NCBI RefSeq assembly: GCF_030758455.1 | Contig: NZ_CP132353.1 | Coordinates: 3,844,001 to 3,908,000, forward strand | Reading direction: 5' to 3' | From: Erwinia pyri | GTDB taxonomy: Bacteria > Pseudomonadota > Gammaproteobacteria > Enterobacterales > Enterobacteriaceae | Length of the DNA stretch: 64,000 nt | Part shown: piece after piece, positions 35,502-44,620 of the stretch | Position numbering within the stretch: the first letter of the stretch is position 1 | How the letters are laid out: each line of letters opens with the position of its first letter | Notes under the pieces: generated by a model | Told to the model about the DNA's origin: nothing | Databases searched by the model: none | Seen by the model: only the letters and a program-made list of their open reading frames with translations | Program-made: the position numbers and the translations under genes

Positions 35502-36556
35502 AAGTGTGCTCCCGATGCGCCGTGGGCTTCTTCCTGCGTGCGGCGATTATATGATTTGGCATAAGCGGCAGAACGCGCGTTCAGCAAAGGATCGTCAGAG
35601 GCTGCAATACCATCCGGCAGGATCAGCGGATCGTAATTAATGTTATTGCAGGGCCCGCCCTCCTGCGGCACGGTACGGTTCAGAACCAGAGTGCCGGCAT
35701 TCAGCGTCTGGCGGTCGGCTGGCCAGACCTGGCTGGCATCGTTGCTCACATCCCCCTGTGCTGCCACGGTGAAGATCAGATCCCACTTCAGGGGACCCTG
35801 CGCCAGGCGTTTTTCCAGATCCTGCTGAAGGAAATCTTTACTCTGCTTGTCCTGCGGGGAAAGAGCTTGCCAGGCCTGCTGCGGCACCATGCTCCAGCGC
35901 ACCAGATGGCTTTGCCCGCTTTTGTCGATCAGACGGAAGGCGTTGAGGCTGTTGTAGCGATCCACCGCCCAGCTTCCGGAAGGAATATACTGTTTAACCC
36001 AGGTACCAAATGCTTTCGCTTCAGGATGCGCGGCGGCAAATGCCTGCATCTTTTGCGGATCGGGTTTGCCCGTAGCGGGGTCCGGCTTTGAGGCAACAAG
36101 CTGATCGTAAAAACCCTGCGGCGTGGCAACCGGGAAAAACGGCATCGCATTCATCCCGGTGCGCCACTGCTGGCCGGAGGCGGCAGTGAAAGCCAGCGCC
36201 ATACTGCGAATCGGCACAGCGTAATCTGGCGCGCCGGCATTACCGCCAGCAATGGCAAAGCGCCCGATTACCGGCGTGGTGGTGGAGGCTGCAAACAGGG
36301 CGGCACGGGAAAGCGAGCTGGCGTTGCCGTTAGCCTCGAATTCTCCAATCACGCACAGACCTTTAGCATGATTGCGCCTGAACCCTGGTTTTTCTCCCGG
36401 GCCGTGTTGCAGCGTGTTCACAATTTTATCGGCGGAGAGACGCTGGGGCGCAAGCCAGCCGCCCGCCCATAAAAACAGCAGTACCAGCAGCAGCGGGATC
36501 CCTCCTACCAGCGCCAGGCGCAGGATACGCGGAAGTGTTGTCGTGGGTTGGGTCAT
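35498..36556 (-). CDS. Membrane-anchored catalase-family peroxidase (SrpA-like)
   Basis: 352 residues. An N-terminal membrane anchor (about 14-35) is followed by a minimal catalase core. Distal His63 lies in GFRRNHAKG, and the predicted proximal haem tyrosine lies in NARSAAYAKSYNRR near the C-terminus. It is shorter than true catalases (about 480 residues or more) and matches the catalase-related subfamily that acts as a periplasmic peroxidase. It is the first gene of the operon with cytochrome b561, ECF sigma and anti-sigma genes, all joined by short overlaps. A candidate ECF promoter precedes it. Confidence 0.88.
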   Translation of the reverse strand: MTQPTTTLPRILRLALVGGIPLLLVLLFLWAGGWLAPQRLSADKIVNTLQHGPGEKPGFRRNHAKGLCVIGEFEANGNASSLSRAALFAASTTTPVIGRFAIAGGNAGAPDYAVPIRSMALAFTAASGQQWRTGMNAMPFFPVATPQGFYDQLVASKPDPATGKPDPQKMQAFAAAHPEAKAFGTWVKQYIPSGSWAVDRYNSLNAFRLIDKSGQSHLVRWSMVPQQAWQALSPQDKQSKDFLQQDLEKRLAQGPLKWDLIFTVAAQGDVSNDASQVWPADRQTLNAGTLVLNRTVPQEGGPCNNINYDPLILPDGIAASDDPLLNARSAAYAKSYNRRTQEEAHGASGAHL

Positions 36557-36592
36557 ATTGAGTGCTCACAAATTTAGCCAATGAGCAGATAA

Positions 36593-36617
36593 AACGAACC
36601 AGCAGCGGCTTTATTCC
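36593..36617 (-). promoter_or_regulatory. Candidate ECF-sigma promoter of the catalase/b561/sigma operon
   Basis: On the minus strand, GGAAT and CGTT are separated by 16 bases and lie about 37 bases upstream of the catalase ATG. This is the general ECF promoter format (GGAA-type -35, CGTT-type -10). Autoregulation by the sigma factor at 34443 is inferred. Confidence 0.5.
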
Positions 36618-36680
36618 CTCGGGAAAAAAATAATTTTTTGCTACACTCCCCGGCGTTGAGTCCTCCAGGATATTCATGGT

Positions 36681-37229
36681 TTGTCGCTGATTCAGATGCA
36701 CCGCTCACCCAACCGCTTCGCAGCCTGGCTCGCGGTGTGCGCCATTTTGCTGTTATTTATTGCTCCGGTGATTTCCAAATCGCTGGTCTCTGAGGCTGGG
36801 CGTCACGCCATGATGATGCCCGGCATGGTGATGGCCGACGACGATGGGATGAGCATGCCAGCGGGGGAAGCAATGCCCGCCGGCGATGAGAGCATGACGC
36901 CCGCTCATGCTGTGACCCACCAACATGCGATAAGCACGGCATCAGATCGTTCCCTCTCCCACCCTGATGGGATCGACCCGGGTATGATGACCACCATGTC
37001 GCCGCTTGAGCATGCGCGAATGATGCAGCATCACCCCATGTCGATGATGGACGACAGCGCCTGTGGTTACTGTGTTTTGCTGGCGCATCTACCGCTCGAT
37101 CTGACCAACTTACCCGCTCTCTGGTCGGCCCTTCAGGCCGCCAGACTGCCCGACCTGCCGCTGTTCCGCCCCGTGGTGGCGCGGTTTATACCCCGTTTTT
37201 TCCATCCTCGCGCCCCGCCCGTTTACTGA
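36681..37229 (+). CDS. DUF2946-like Met/His-rich exported protein
   Basis: 182 residues if it starts at TTG 36681 (AGGA 10 bases upstream), or 177 from ATG 36696, which has no good Shine-Dalgarno. A signal anchor (about 13-33) is followed by an unusually methionine-rich stretch (MMMPGMVMADDDGMSMPAG) and histidine-rich segments. The C-terminal motif ACGYCVLLAHLPL is characteristic of DUF2946 proteins. These are often near copper or iron uptake genes, and the composition suggests metal (Cu) binding. It precedes the PepSY membrane protein and is divergent from the catalase operon. Confidence 0.72.
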   Translation: MSLIQMHRSPNRFAAWLAVCAILLLFIAPVISKSLVSEAGRHAMMMPGMVMADDDGMSMPAGEAMPAGDESMTPAHAVTHQHAISTASDRSLSHPDGIDPGMMTTMSPLEHARMMQHHPMSMMDDSACGYCVLLAHLPLDLTNLPALWSALQAARLPDLPLFRPVVARFIPRFFHPRAPPVY

Positions 37230-37310
37230 GCCCGTGTCGCTTTAACTACACTGCTGCCGTGATTACGGCAGACACCTGCTCATGCCTGATCACAGGCGGA
37301 TGGAATAATT

Positions 37311-38846
37311 ATGTCAGATAAAATCCTGGCGCACTCTGCACGCGCCGAACAATCCCGGAGCGCACTTCTGCCGTTGCTGCGCCGTTTGCACTTCTATATT
37401 GGTCTGTTTATCGGCCCGTTCATCTTTGTCGCTGCGCTGACTGGCGCTCTGTACGTTATGACGCCGCAGCTTGAAGCGGCGTTATATTCCCATCAGCTCT
37501 TTACCACCAGCCAGGGGCCGGAAAAAACGCTGGCGGAACAGGTTCGCGTGGCGGAGGAGTATATCGGCCCGGGCGCGACCCTCACCGCCCTTCGCCCAGC
37601 GCCCACGGCGGGTGAAACGACGCGCGTGATGTTTACCATGCCGACCAAAGGCCCGGTGACCACGGCGGTATTTGTCGATCCGCATACGCTGGAAATTCGC
37701 GGGATGCTGGATGTCTACGGCACCAGCGGCGTGCTGCCGTTACGTACCACGCTCGATTACCTGCACCAGAGTCTGTTGCTGGGCGATTTTGGCAGGAACT
37801 ACAGCGAACTCGCCGCCAGCTGGTTATGGGTAGCGTCACTGGGAGGTTTGCTGTTATGGGCCACCAGCCGGGCACCGGGAAAAATCAAAAAGGGTAGCCG
37901 ATCACGCGGGCAAAGCGTGCTGCGGCATCGTTACTGGCACAGCACCCTGGGGATAGCTCTGCTACTGGGATTACTGTTTTTCTCGGCAACCGGCCTCACC
38001 TGGTCACGCTGGGCTGGCGAAAACATCTCCTCAATGCGCAGCCATTTTGGCTGGCTGACCCCTTCCGTTAATACAGTGCTGGCTCCCTCTCCTGAAAGCA
38101 CGTCGACGATCTCAGCTCACGATGAGGTCAGGGAACAGGCTGAGCACCCTGAGCCGATGGGCAGCGGAAGCGCTCACAGCAACCATGATCATCCTGCACC
38201 TCTGAACAGCCCTCCCCGGGCGCCAGCGGATGAGCATGCAGAGCACAAGATGCAGGGCATGAAGATGGCTGATGATTCCATTGCCAAAGTCGCTATTTTG
38301 CCCGAGCAGTTTGATGCGGTGGTGAAAACTGCGCGTGAGGCAGGCATCTCGGCAGGAAAAATTGAAGTACGCCCCTCAACCCACGCTGATAAAGCCTGGA
38401 CCGTCAGTGAAATCGATCGTCGCTGGCCTACGCAGGTCGACAGCGTGGCGGTCGATCCGCGCAATTATGCCTTGCTTGATAAAGTGGAGTTCGCGCAGTT
38501 TGGTCTGCTGGCTAAGCTCACGCGCTGGGGAGTGGATGCGCATATGGGCGTCCTGTTTGGCCTGCCGAATCAGCTGATTCTGGCGGTATTTGCGCTGGGG
38601 CTTTGTGTGATGATCGTGATGGGATATCGCCTCTGGTGGCTGCGCCGTCCGGCCGCAGGCCAGGGAGCCCATCCGGCAGAAACGCTGATGTATCACTGGC
38701 GAAGGCTTTCCGTCAGCGCCCGGTTTCTTCTGCTGGTGGCAGCAGCGGCACTGGCTCTGAGCCTGCCCTTAATGGGGATTACTCTACTGATAATGCTGGT
38801 GATCGATCTGTTCCGCTGGCAGCGGGCAAACAGGCTAGCGGCTTAG
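37311..38846 (+). CDS. PepSY-associated transmembrane protein
   Basis: 511 residues with an N-terminal helix (FIGPFIFVAALTGALYVMTP), further helices near 170, 220, 430 and 480, and PepSY-type extracytoplasmic domains. The family is often called iron-regulated membrane protein and includes ferric reductase-like electron carriers. The large loop holds a His/Met-rich insert (HSNHDHPAP, EHAEHKMQGMKM), matching the metal-rich DUF2946 neighbour 81 bases upstream. A role in copper or siderophore-iron handling at the inner membrane is inferred. Confidence 0.85.
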   Translation: MSDKILAHSARAEQSRSALLPLLRRLHFYIGLFIGPFIFVAALTGALYVMTPQLEAALYSHQLFTTSQGPEKTLAEQVRVAEEYIGPGATLTALRPAPTAGETTRVMFTMPTKGPVTTAVFVDPHTLEIRGMLDVYGTSGVLPLRTTLDYLHQSLLLGDFGRNYSELAASWLWVASLGGLLLWATSRAPGKIKKGSRSRGQSVLRHRYWHSTLGIALLLGLLFFSATGLTWSRWAGENISSMRSHFGWLTPSVNTVLAPSPESTSTISAHDEVREQAEHPEPMGSGSAHSNHDHPAPLNSPPRAPADEHAEHKMQGMKMADDSIAKVAILPEQFDAVVKTAREAGISAGKIEVRPSTHADKAWTVSEIDRRWPTQVDSVAVDPRNYALLDKVEFAQFGLLAKLTRWGVDAHMGVLFGLPNQLILAVFALGLCVMIVMGYRLWWLRRPAAGQGAHPAETLMYHWRRLSVSARFLLLVAAAALALSLPLMGITLLIMLVIDLFRWQRANRLAA

Positions 38847-39022
38847 CGAACTGCCAGGCGGCTTTTGCCCGGGCGGCGGTGTCTGCCCGGAGAGCCATTG
38901 CCTGTGCGGAGATAGCAGCCTGACTTACAGAAGCTGTGATGCCAGCCTCTGCCTGAAGAATATTGTCAGGCAGATTAACAGGAGTAATTCTCTCCCAGCT
39001 TCAGCTCCTGGAGCTGGGATCA

Positions 39023-39997
39023 TTACGCCAGCGCTTTCTCAAGCATGGCTATCAGCAGCCGGTTATCCACCGTTTGCAGCACGTGTACCAGCCCGCCGCC
39101 CGGCGCATCAATCCCGACGTTTACCAATAGTGGTTGACGATAACGCCATGACTTGCCACGCGTCTGACCGGGGCGCAGTTCAACATCCACATAGTAATCG
39201 GCTGCCGTGGCAACCTGCTGATTCAACAGCCAGGCGATAACCAGCGCATCATGGATCCAGCAGCCGGGAAGTTTGCGCGTCTGAATGGAGTAATCTATCC
39301 AGGGTCGCAGCGTTTCGGTGACAAAGTGCGCCAGCGTGGTGTTCAGTTTAGCGATCCGGTTGAGGTCATTATGGGTCATCAGCGTCTGGGTAGTGACATC
39401 CATCGGCACCAGCGTAATGCTGGCCCCGCTGGTTAACACCTTCCGCGCCGCCTCCGGATCCAGTCCAAAGTTGGTATCCTTAATGTAGTCATCCAGGGCA
39501 AAAACTCCGCCCATGATGGCGATTTCCTGCACCGCATCAATCATCTCGGGATAGCGCTCCATCGCCAGCGCCACATTGGTCAGAGGACCGATCGCCACCA
39601 GAGTTATCTGCCCTGGATTTGCGCAAATCAACTTTGCGATAGCCTCTGCCGCTTCCTCTTCCGGGGGCGAAAACCGGCGTGGCTGGCGGACACCTTGCCA
39701 GAGGTGCGCGAGGTTGCTGTTGTGAACACGGTTATCCAGCGCTTCCCGCCACGGCTCTGGCGGCTCCACCAGCGCGCGATCGGCGCCTTTTACCACCGGC
39801 ACGGAAAGGCCCAGTCGCTCCACCAAATCCTTTGCCACATTGAAGCCCTGTTCGCAGGGCGTATTGCCTGCCACAGTGGTAATCAGTTCAAGTGAAACAT
39901 TGGCCGACCCAAGCGCGAGCGCAAGAGCCAGACCGTCATCTACATTGGCACCGGTAATGCCGTTTCCTGGGTCACAATCAATAATCAGTCGTTTCAT
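39023..39997 (-). CDS. Inosine-uridine preferring nucleoside hydrolase family protein
   Basis: 324 residues. The N-terminal calcium site is present but carries an insertion: IIDCDPGNGITGANVDDG in place of the compact DTDPGxDD. Other family blocks are AIGPLTNVALAMERYP, IMGGVF and the catalytic-region HDALVIAWLL. It hydrolyses a ribonucleoside to base and ribose. It is last in the minus-strand operon with an MHS transporter and LacI regulator, consistent with nucleoside uptake and use. The start is ATG 39997, 9 bases after the LacI gene. Confidence 0.88.
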   Translation of the reverse strand: MKRLIIDCDPGNGITGANVDDGLALALALGSANVSLELITTVAGNTPCEQGFNVAKDLVERLGLSVPVVKGADRALVEPPEPWREALDNRVHNSNLAHLWQGVRQPRRFSPPEEEAAEAIAKLICANPGQITLVAIGPLTNVALAMERYPEMIDAVQEIAIMGGVFALDDYIKDTNFGLDPEAARKVLTSGASITLVPMDVTTQTLMTHNDLNRIAKLNTTLAHFVTETLRPWIDYSIQTRKLPGCWIHDALVIAWLLNQQVATAADYYVDVELRPGQTRGKSWRYRQPLLVNVGIDAPGGGLVHVLQTVDNRLLIAMLEKALA

Positions 39998-40006
39998 TTT
40001 TTATTA

Positions 40007-41044
40007 TCATATTTTACGGCTTTGCTCGCGCTTGTTAAAAACGCAGCCGCAGGATTCACCAATTTCCAGCTGATGAGAAAACTCACTCAGCTGCGCCTCG
40101 CCTTCCGGGGCGGACAGCATTGCAATGGCCCTTTTCGCCATTTCCTCTACCGGCTGACGCACGGTGGTTAATGAAGGGACATGAAACGCTGACTGTTCCG
40201 TTCCATTAAAACAGACCAGAGCAACCTGCTCTGGTACGGAGATGTTGTGCTCTGCCAGCGCACGAATGCAGCCGATCGCCTGCGTTTCGTTAGTGGCAAA
40301 CAGGGCGCGGGGCAAAGAGCCATTTTTCAGCATCTGTTTTGCCGCTTCATAGCCGCCCTCACGCGAATAACTGGTAGGGAAGATCCATTCCGGGCGTTCG
40401 GTAACGCCAAAATCTGCCAGCGCCTGACGCCATCCGGTCAGGCGATCCTGAGTATTAAGCCGCTCAAGCGGGCCGCAAATAATTCCCACCTCTTTGTAGC
40501 CATGACTCAGCAGATGCGAGGTGACCTGGTACGCCGCGTCACGCTCATCCACGCGCAAAATATTGACCTTCAGCGCCGGATCGACACGGTCCAGCATCAC
40601 CAGCGGCGTGCCGGTGGCCTGAATAATATCGATATAGGGATGGCGGTCGACGCTGTTATAAAACAGCCCGTCAACCTGCTGGCTCAAAAGCGTATTAATC
40701 AGCTCCAGCTCGCGCTTGCGGCAGTCGCCTGCATCGCCCAGCAGCATAACCATGCCGTTGCTTAACGCTTCCTGCTGTAGAGCATGGGCAAAAGAGGCAA
40801 TAAAGGTATTGGAAATATTGGGCACAACCAGACCGTAGGTTTTACTGGTTCCGGAAGCCAGCGCTCTGGCCACGCTGTTGGGGCGATAGCCCGTTTTTTT
40901 GACCGCCTCAAGAACGCGAAGCCGCGTTGCTTCCGCAACCGGCCTCGGTCCATTATTGATAACGTAACTCACAACCGCTACGGAGGTGCCGGCCTCTCTG
41001 GCCACATCTTTACGGGTCGCGCGATTAAGCGTGGTTTTTGCCAA
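40007..41044 (-). CDS. LacI-family transcriptional regulator
   Basis: 345 residues. The N-terminal helix-turn-helix and hinge (ATRKDVAREAGTSVAVVSYVINNG, then LEAVKKTGYRPNSVARALAS) are followed by a periplasmic-binding-protein-like ligand domain. It lies between the transporter and nucleoside hydrolase genes in one operon, so it is probably the local, nucleoside- or ribose-responsive repressor. Palindromes upstream of the transporter gene are candidate operators. Confidence 0.92.
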   Translation of the reverse strand: MAKTTLNRATRKDVAREAGTSVAVVSYVINNGPRPVAEATRLRVLEAVKKTGYRPNSVARALASGTSKTYGLVVPNISNTFIASFAHALQQEALSNGMVMLLGDAGDCRKRELELINTLLSQQVDGLFYNSVDRHPYIDIIQATGTPLVMLDRVDPALKVNILRVDERDAAYQVTSHLLSHGYKEVGIICGPLERLNTQDRLTGWRQALADFGVTERPEWIFPTSYSREGGYEAAKQMLKNGSLPRALFATNETQAIGCIRALAEHNISVPEQVALVCFNGTEQSAFHVPSLTTVRQPVEEMAKRAIAMLSAPEGEAQLSEFSHQLEIGESCGCVFNKREQSRKI

Positions 41045-41091
41045 TTTTTCGCCTTGTGTCGTGGCGAGCCGTGCGGCCCGCCCTGTTCCCG

Positions 41092-42480
41092 TCAGATTGC
41101 ATCTTCAGGGGCATTAAGATCGCGCCCACGGGTTTCCGGGGCAACAAATGTGGTCAGGAAACCGATCCCGGCCATCACCGCAAAATAGGTGGCAATCGGC
41201 CACCAGTGCCCGGTCCAGGACAACAGCGCGGCGGCAACCAGCGGTGCCGTTCCACCAGAGAGAATGGAACCCAGCTCTTTCGCCGTCGCCATTTTAGTAT
41301 AGCGATGGTTCACGCCAAACATCTCCACCCCCCAGGCCGCCTGCACGCCGTAAATACCGAGCGAGGCCAATCCCATGCCTGTAACAATTGTAGCAATCAC
41401 AATGGCTGGCTCACGGGAATCAAGCATCATAAAGGCCGGGAAAGCGTAGAGGATCAGTAGCAGACAGAAGCAGCGGTAGGTGATGCGGCGGCCAAAGCGG
41501 TCGGAAAGCCAGCCGGCAAACGGGATGATCAGGAAGCCGAGCAGCGAGGCGAGAAAAACGGCCGTGGTGGCGACGGACTTATCTACCGCCAGAACCTTAA
41601 CCACATAACCGATCATAAAGCCCTGCGCCAGATAAGAGGGGCCATTTTCACCCACACGCAGGCCTACCATCACAAAGAACGAACGGCTGCGCTGCCAGAA
41701 GCTGCGGTTATCGGCAGGCTGTACGGGAAGCGTGCTTTCACGCTGCGCCAGTACTTCCGCTTTTTTCCGTTCGAATACCGGCGTTTCCTTCAGGTGACGG
41801 CGGATCCAGAGCGCCACCAGCGCAATCAGCGAGCTGCAAAGGAAGGGAATACGCCAGCCCCACTCCTGCAGCTGCTGTTGATCCATCTGTACCACCGCCA
41901 GCCAGACCAGCGATGCCACCAGCGTGCCGCTGTTTGATCCCAGAGCGATAATTGAGGAGACCAGGCCACGTTTTTTTGCCGGGGCGTATTCACCCAGCAT
42001 CACCGTGCCCCCGGACAGCTCCGCCCCTGCGCCAAAGCCCTGGCTGAAACGCAGCACCACCAGGCAGGCCGGGGCCCACAATCCAATGGAAGCGTAGCTG
42101 GGAATAAGACCAATTAAGGTAGTGGAGGCACCCATCAGAATGATGGTGGAAACCATCACCACTTTGCGGCCTTTACGATCGCCCAGCCAGCCAAAGAAGA
42201 GTGCGCCAATAGGCCGGGCGATAAAGCCCACGGACCAGGTAGCAAAGCTGGAGAGAAGCGCCATGGCGGGGGTGGCTTCAGGAAAGAAAACGTCGCCGAA
42301 GATGATGCCGGCTGCCAGGCCATAGAGTGCGAAATCCGCATACTCCATCGCTGTGCCAAGCCAGCATGAGAGGGTTGCGCGCCAGAAATCCTTGCGCCCT
42401 TCTGCTGTTGTCAGAGACTCATCTGCCGCCGAGGAGGCGGAGAGCGAAACCTTTTGTTGAATTCCTTGAGGAGTAGACAT
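41092..42480 (-). CDS. MFS transporter, metabolite:proton symporter (MHS) family
   Basis: 462 residues from ATG 42480, with CAGGGAA upstream; the longer frame to 42525 is rejected. About 12 transmembrane helices. MHS-type motifs are FGWLGDRKGRKVVM after TM2, RFSQGFGAGAELSGG in TM4 and GWLSDRFGRR in the central part. By linkage with the nucleoside hydrolase and LacI regulator it probably imports a nucleoside or ribosyl compound by proton symport. It is the first gene of that operon. Confidence 0.87.
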   Translation of the reverse strand: MSTPQGIQQKVSLSASSAADESLTTAEGRKDFWRATLSCWLGTAMEYADFALYGLAAGIIFGDVFFPEATPAMALLSSFATWSVGFIARPIGALFFGWLGDRKGRKVVMVSTIILMGASTTLIGLIPSYASIGLWAPACLVVLRFSQGFGAGAELSGGTVMLGEYAPAKKRGLVSSIIALGSNSGTLVASLVWLAVVQMDQQQLQEWGWRIPFLCSSLIALVALWIRRHLKETPVFERKKAEVLAQRESTLPVQPADNRSFWQRSRSFFVMVGLRVGENGPSYLAQGFMIGYVVKVLAVDKSVATTAVFLASLLGFLIIPFAGWLSDRFGRRITYRCFCLLLILYAFPAFMMLDSREPAIVIATIVTGMGLASLGIYGVQAAWGVEMFGVNHRYTKMATAKELGSILSGGTAPLVAAALLSWTGHWWPIATYFAVMAGIGFLTTFVAPETRGRDLNAPEDAI

Positions 42481-42629
42481 AAAAATTCCCTGATGTGCTG
42501 CTGTCTGAATTGCCCTCCCTGGCATGCCCGAATAAACGGGTAAATCCGCCAGCGAGAGCGCTCTTTTTCTGAGCCAAAGGTCAGTAACAGGTCCCCTGGT
42601 GTTGGGATGTATTATTCGCTTCCCGTTCG

Positions 42630-42646
42630 TTGGTTTTCGTAACCAA
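42630..42646. promoter_or_regulatory. Imperfect palindrome upstream of the nucleoside operon
   Basis: TTGGTT and AACCAA flank TTCGT, about 150 bases upstream of the MHS gene. It is a possible LacI-family operator; the match to any known consensus is not established. Confidence 0.4.
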
Positions 42647-42728
42647 TCGCATAATTAACGTGAAACAAAGTGACCTTCACTAAGCAGTTGAGCAACATGC
42701 ACCGTGAATTTTTAGTATGGCCTCATTG

Positions 42729-42746
42729 TATCTACGCGCGTAGATA
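42729..42746. promoter_or_regulatory. Perfect 18-bp palindrome, candidate operator
   Basis: TATCTACGCGCGTAGATA is perfectly symmetrical with a central CG step, a feature of many LacI-family operators. It lies 249 bases upstream of the MHS start, in the divergent intergenic region shared with the phosphatase gene at 43067. Confidence 0.55.
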
Positions 42747-43066
42747 AAGCAATAGTTTACTGAAAATAAATTAGCATTACTTCACATTGCTAGCTGATGT
42801 ACATATTAAAAAATCAATAAATTCAAAATGTTAATAATATTCAGAAAGGGAATCACTTATACATAAACCTGTAACACAGCTAATAAACTGTACTAACGAT
42901 CGAAAACCATACAGCAGTGACTGGCTCAGTCCGGGCCAGTGTAAACAGCAGTATGTTGCAGCAGCATGACGTAAAAGGAATGGAGAGCACTCTTAAAAAG
43001 AGGGCGACGATTTGTCTTAGTGAACGTGGCGACATATTCTTGATAAAAGTTACCGGAGGGAAAGGC

Positions 43067-43636
43067 ATGAGCATAATTCTGATGCGTCACGGGAAACCCG
43101 ATCACCGGGTCGGCGGGCGCTTACCGGCGCTGGCTATGGCGCAATGGTGCGAAGCCTATGACCTCTCTGAGGTCCAGGATTTTCCGCCCGAAAAGAGTCA
43201 GTGGGTCGCGGCGATGGCAGATTATGTCGTGACCAGCCCTCTGCCCCGCGCCCGTTCGTCGCTGAAAAAGCTGGGGCTGGAACCCGCCTGTGTTGATGAC
43301 GTCTTCAGCGAAGTCTCTCTTCCAACCGTATCACTGACCTATCCTCATCTGCCGCCGTCGCTCTGGCTTTCTCTGCTCCGCCTGCTGTGGTTTTGCGGAT
43401 ATGCCGGATCGGTTGAGTCCTTCCAGCAGGCTGAACAGCGCGCCAGCCAGGCTGCAGAGAGGCTGATCGCCTTTTCCAGCCATGGCAACGTTCTGCTGCT
43501 GGGGCATGGCATCATGAATAAAATGATTGCCCGTCATCTGCGTAAAGCGGGCTGGCTGGCGGAGAAACATGGCAGCAGCCGCCACTGGAGCACCGCTATT
43601 TACCATCCCCCGGTGATCCCGCCGGGTCAGCATTAG
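43067..43636 (+). CDS. Histidine phosphatase superfamily protein
   Basis: 189 residues from ATG 43067, behind GGAGGG. The phosphohistidine motif RHG is at 7-9, a second conserved arginine lies in TSPLPRARSS, and the distal histidine in LLLGHGIMNK. The family includes phosphoglycerate mutases and small-molecule phosphatases; the substrate is unknown. Its last 41 bases overlap the 3' end of the convergent LysR gene. The upstream 540 bp hold no other gene. Confidence 0.85.
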   Translation: MSIILMRHGKPDHRVGGRLPALAMAQWCEAYDLSEVQDFPPEKSQWVAAMADYVVTSPLPRARSSLKKLGLEPACVDDVFSEVSLPTVSLTYPHLPPSLWLSLLRLLWFCGYAGSVESFQQAEQRASQAAERLIAFSSHGNVLLLGHGIMNKMIARHLRKAGWLAEKHGSSRHWSTAIYHPPVIPPGQH

Positions 43637-44528
43637 CGGCAAATGACTTCAGCACATCAATAAAAGCCCGCAAGGCGGCCGGAACATACCGGTGGCCGGG
43701 ATAGTAAAGGGCAAGCCCGGGTGAAGGCGGGCTCCACTCTTCAAGCAGCATCCGCAGCCTGCCATTTTCCAGCCAGGGCCTCGCCACGCTATCGGGTAAC
43801 CAGGCAATGGCCTGACCAGCCGCCGCCGTTTCCGCCATCAGTTCGAGATGATCCAGCATCAGCCTGCCCGGTACGTCAATATGGCGCTCGATGCCGTGAC
43901 GGGAAAACTCCCAGCGATACCGTTTACCGCTGGGCAGCCGAAAACGGATACATTGATGGCGCAGCAGATCGTCTGGCGTGGCGGGCGTACCGCAGCGCTG
44001 AAGATAGTCTGGCGACGCCACGGCGATAAACCGCAACTCCCCGCCAAACGGCACGGCCACCATATCCTGAGGCACATCGTCCAGCAGGCGTACACCGGCA
44101 TCAAACTTTTCGCTGACGATATCAATCAGCCTTCCTTCCGTAACCAGATCAAGCGAGATAGCCGGATACCGGCGCAAAAACTCAGGCACCACCTGCTGCA
44201 ACACCTGGCGCGCAGCGCTCTCGCTGGCATTAATGCGCAGAGTGCCTGCTGGCTGCTGGCGGTACTGCTCGACGGAACTCAGTGCGTTATCCAGCCCCTG
44301 CAGCACTGGCCGTAGCTGGCCTAACAACTGCGCGCCCGCTTCGGTTGGCGATACGCTACGAGTGGTGCGATGCAAAAGCCGCACGGCCATTTTCTCCTCC
44401 AGCGTCCGCAGCATATGGCTGAGGGTTGAAGGCGACAGCCCCAGCTCATCGGCAGCCTGCCGGAAACTACCCCGGGTTGCTACCAGCACAAAAGCGTTCA
44501 GGGCGGCCAGATCGGGTTTCTGATTCAT
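43596..44528 (-). CDS. LysR-family transcriptional regulator
   Basis: 310 residues. The N-terminal helix-turn-helix is GSFRQAADELGLSPSTLSHML, and a LysR substrate-binding domain follows (about 90-300). It is divergent from the SDR gene at 44621 with a 92-bp gap, so it is the probable regulator of that gene. It overlaps the histidine phosphatase gene tail to tail by 41 bases. Confidence 0.92.
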   Translation of the reverse strand: MNQKPDLAALNAFVLVATRGSFRQAADELGLSPSTLSHMLRTLEEKMAVRLLHRTTRSVSPTEAGAQLLGQLRPVLQGLDNALSSVEQYRQQPAGTLRINASESAARQVLQQVVPEFLRRYPAISLDLVTEGRLIDIVSEKFDAGVRLLDDVPQDMVAVPFGGELRFIAVASPDYLQRCGTPATPDDLLRHQCIRFRLPSGKRYRWEFSRHGIERHIDVPGRLMLDHLELMAETAAAGQAIAWLPDSVARPWLENGRLRMLLEEWSPPSPGLALYYPGHRYVPAALRAFIDVLKSFAANADPAGSPGDGK

Positions 44529-44620
44529 GGGTAATTTTCACCAACGCATGCATGACTGGACGGATAGTAGCACTAATCGTGACGGCGTAAGGTTAAGGCT
44601 CACCTGAGAGGAGAAGCTTT

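Noticed and set aside
43067..43636. Annotation as cobalamin phosphatase CobC or a phosphoglycerate mutase
   Set aside because: Only the general histidine phosphatase motifs are visible, and no pathway context supports a specific member.
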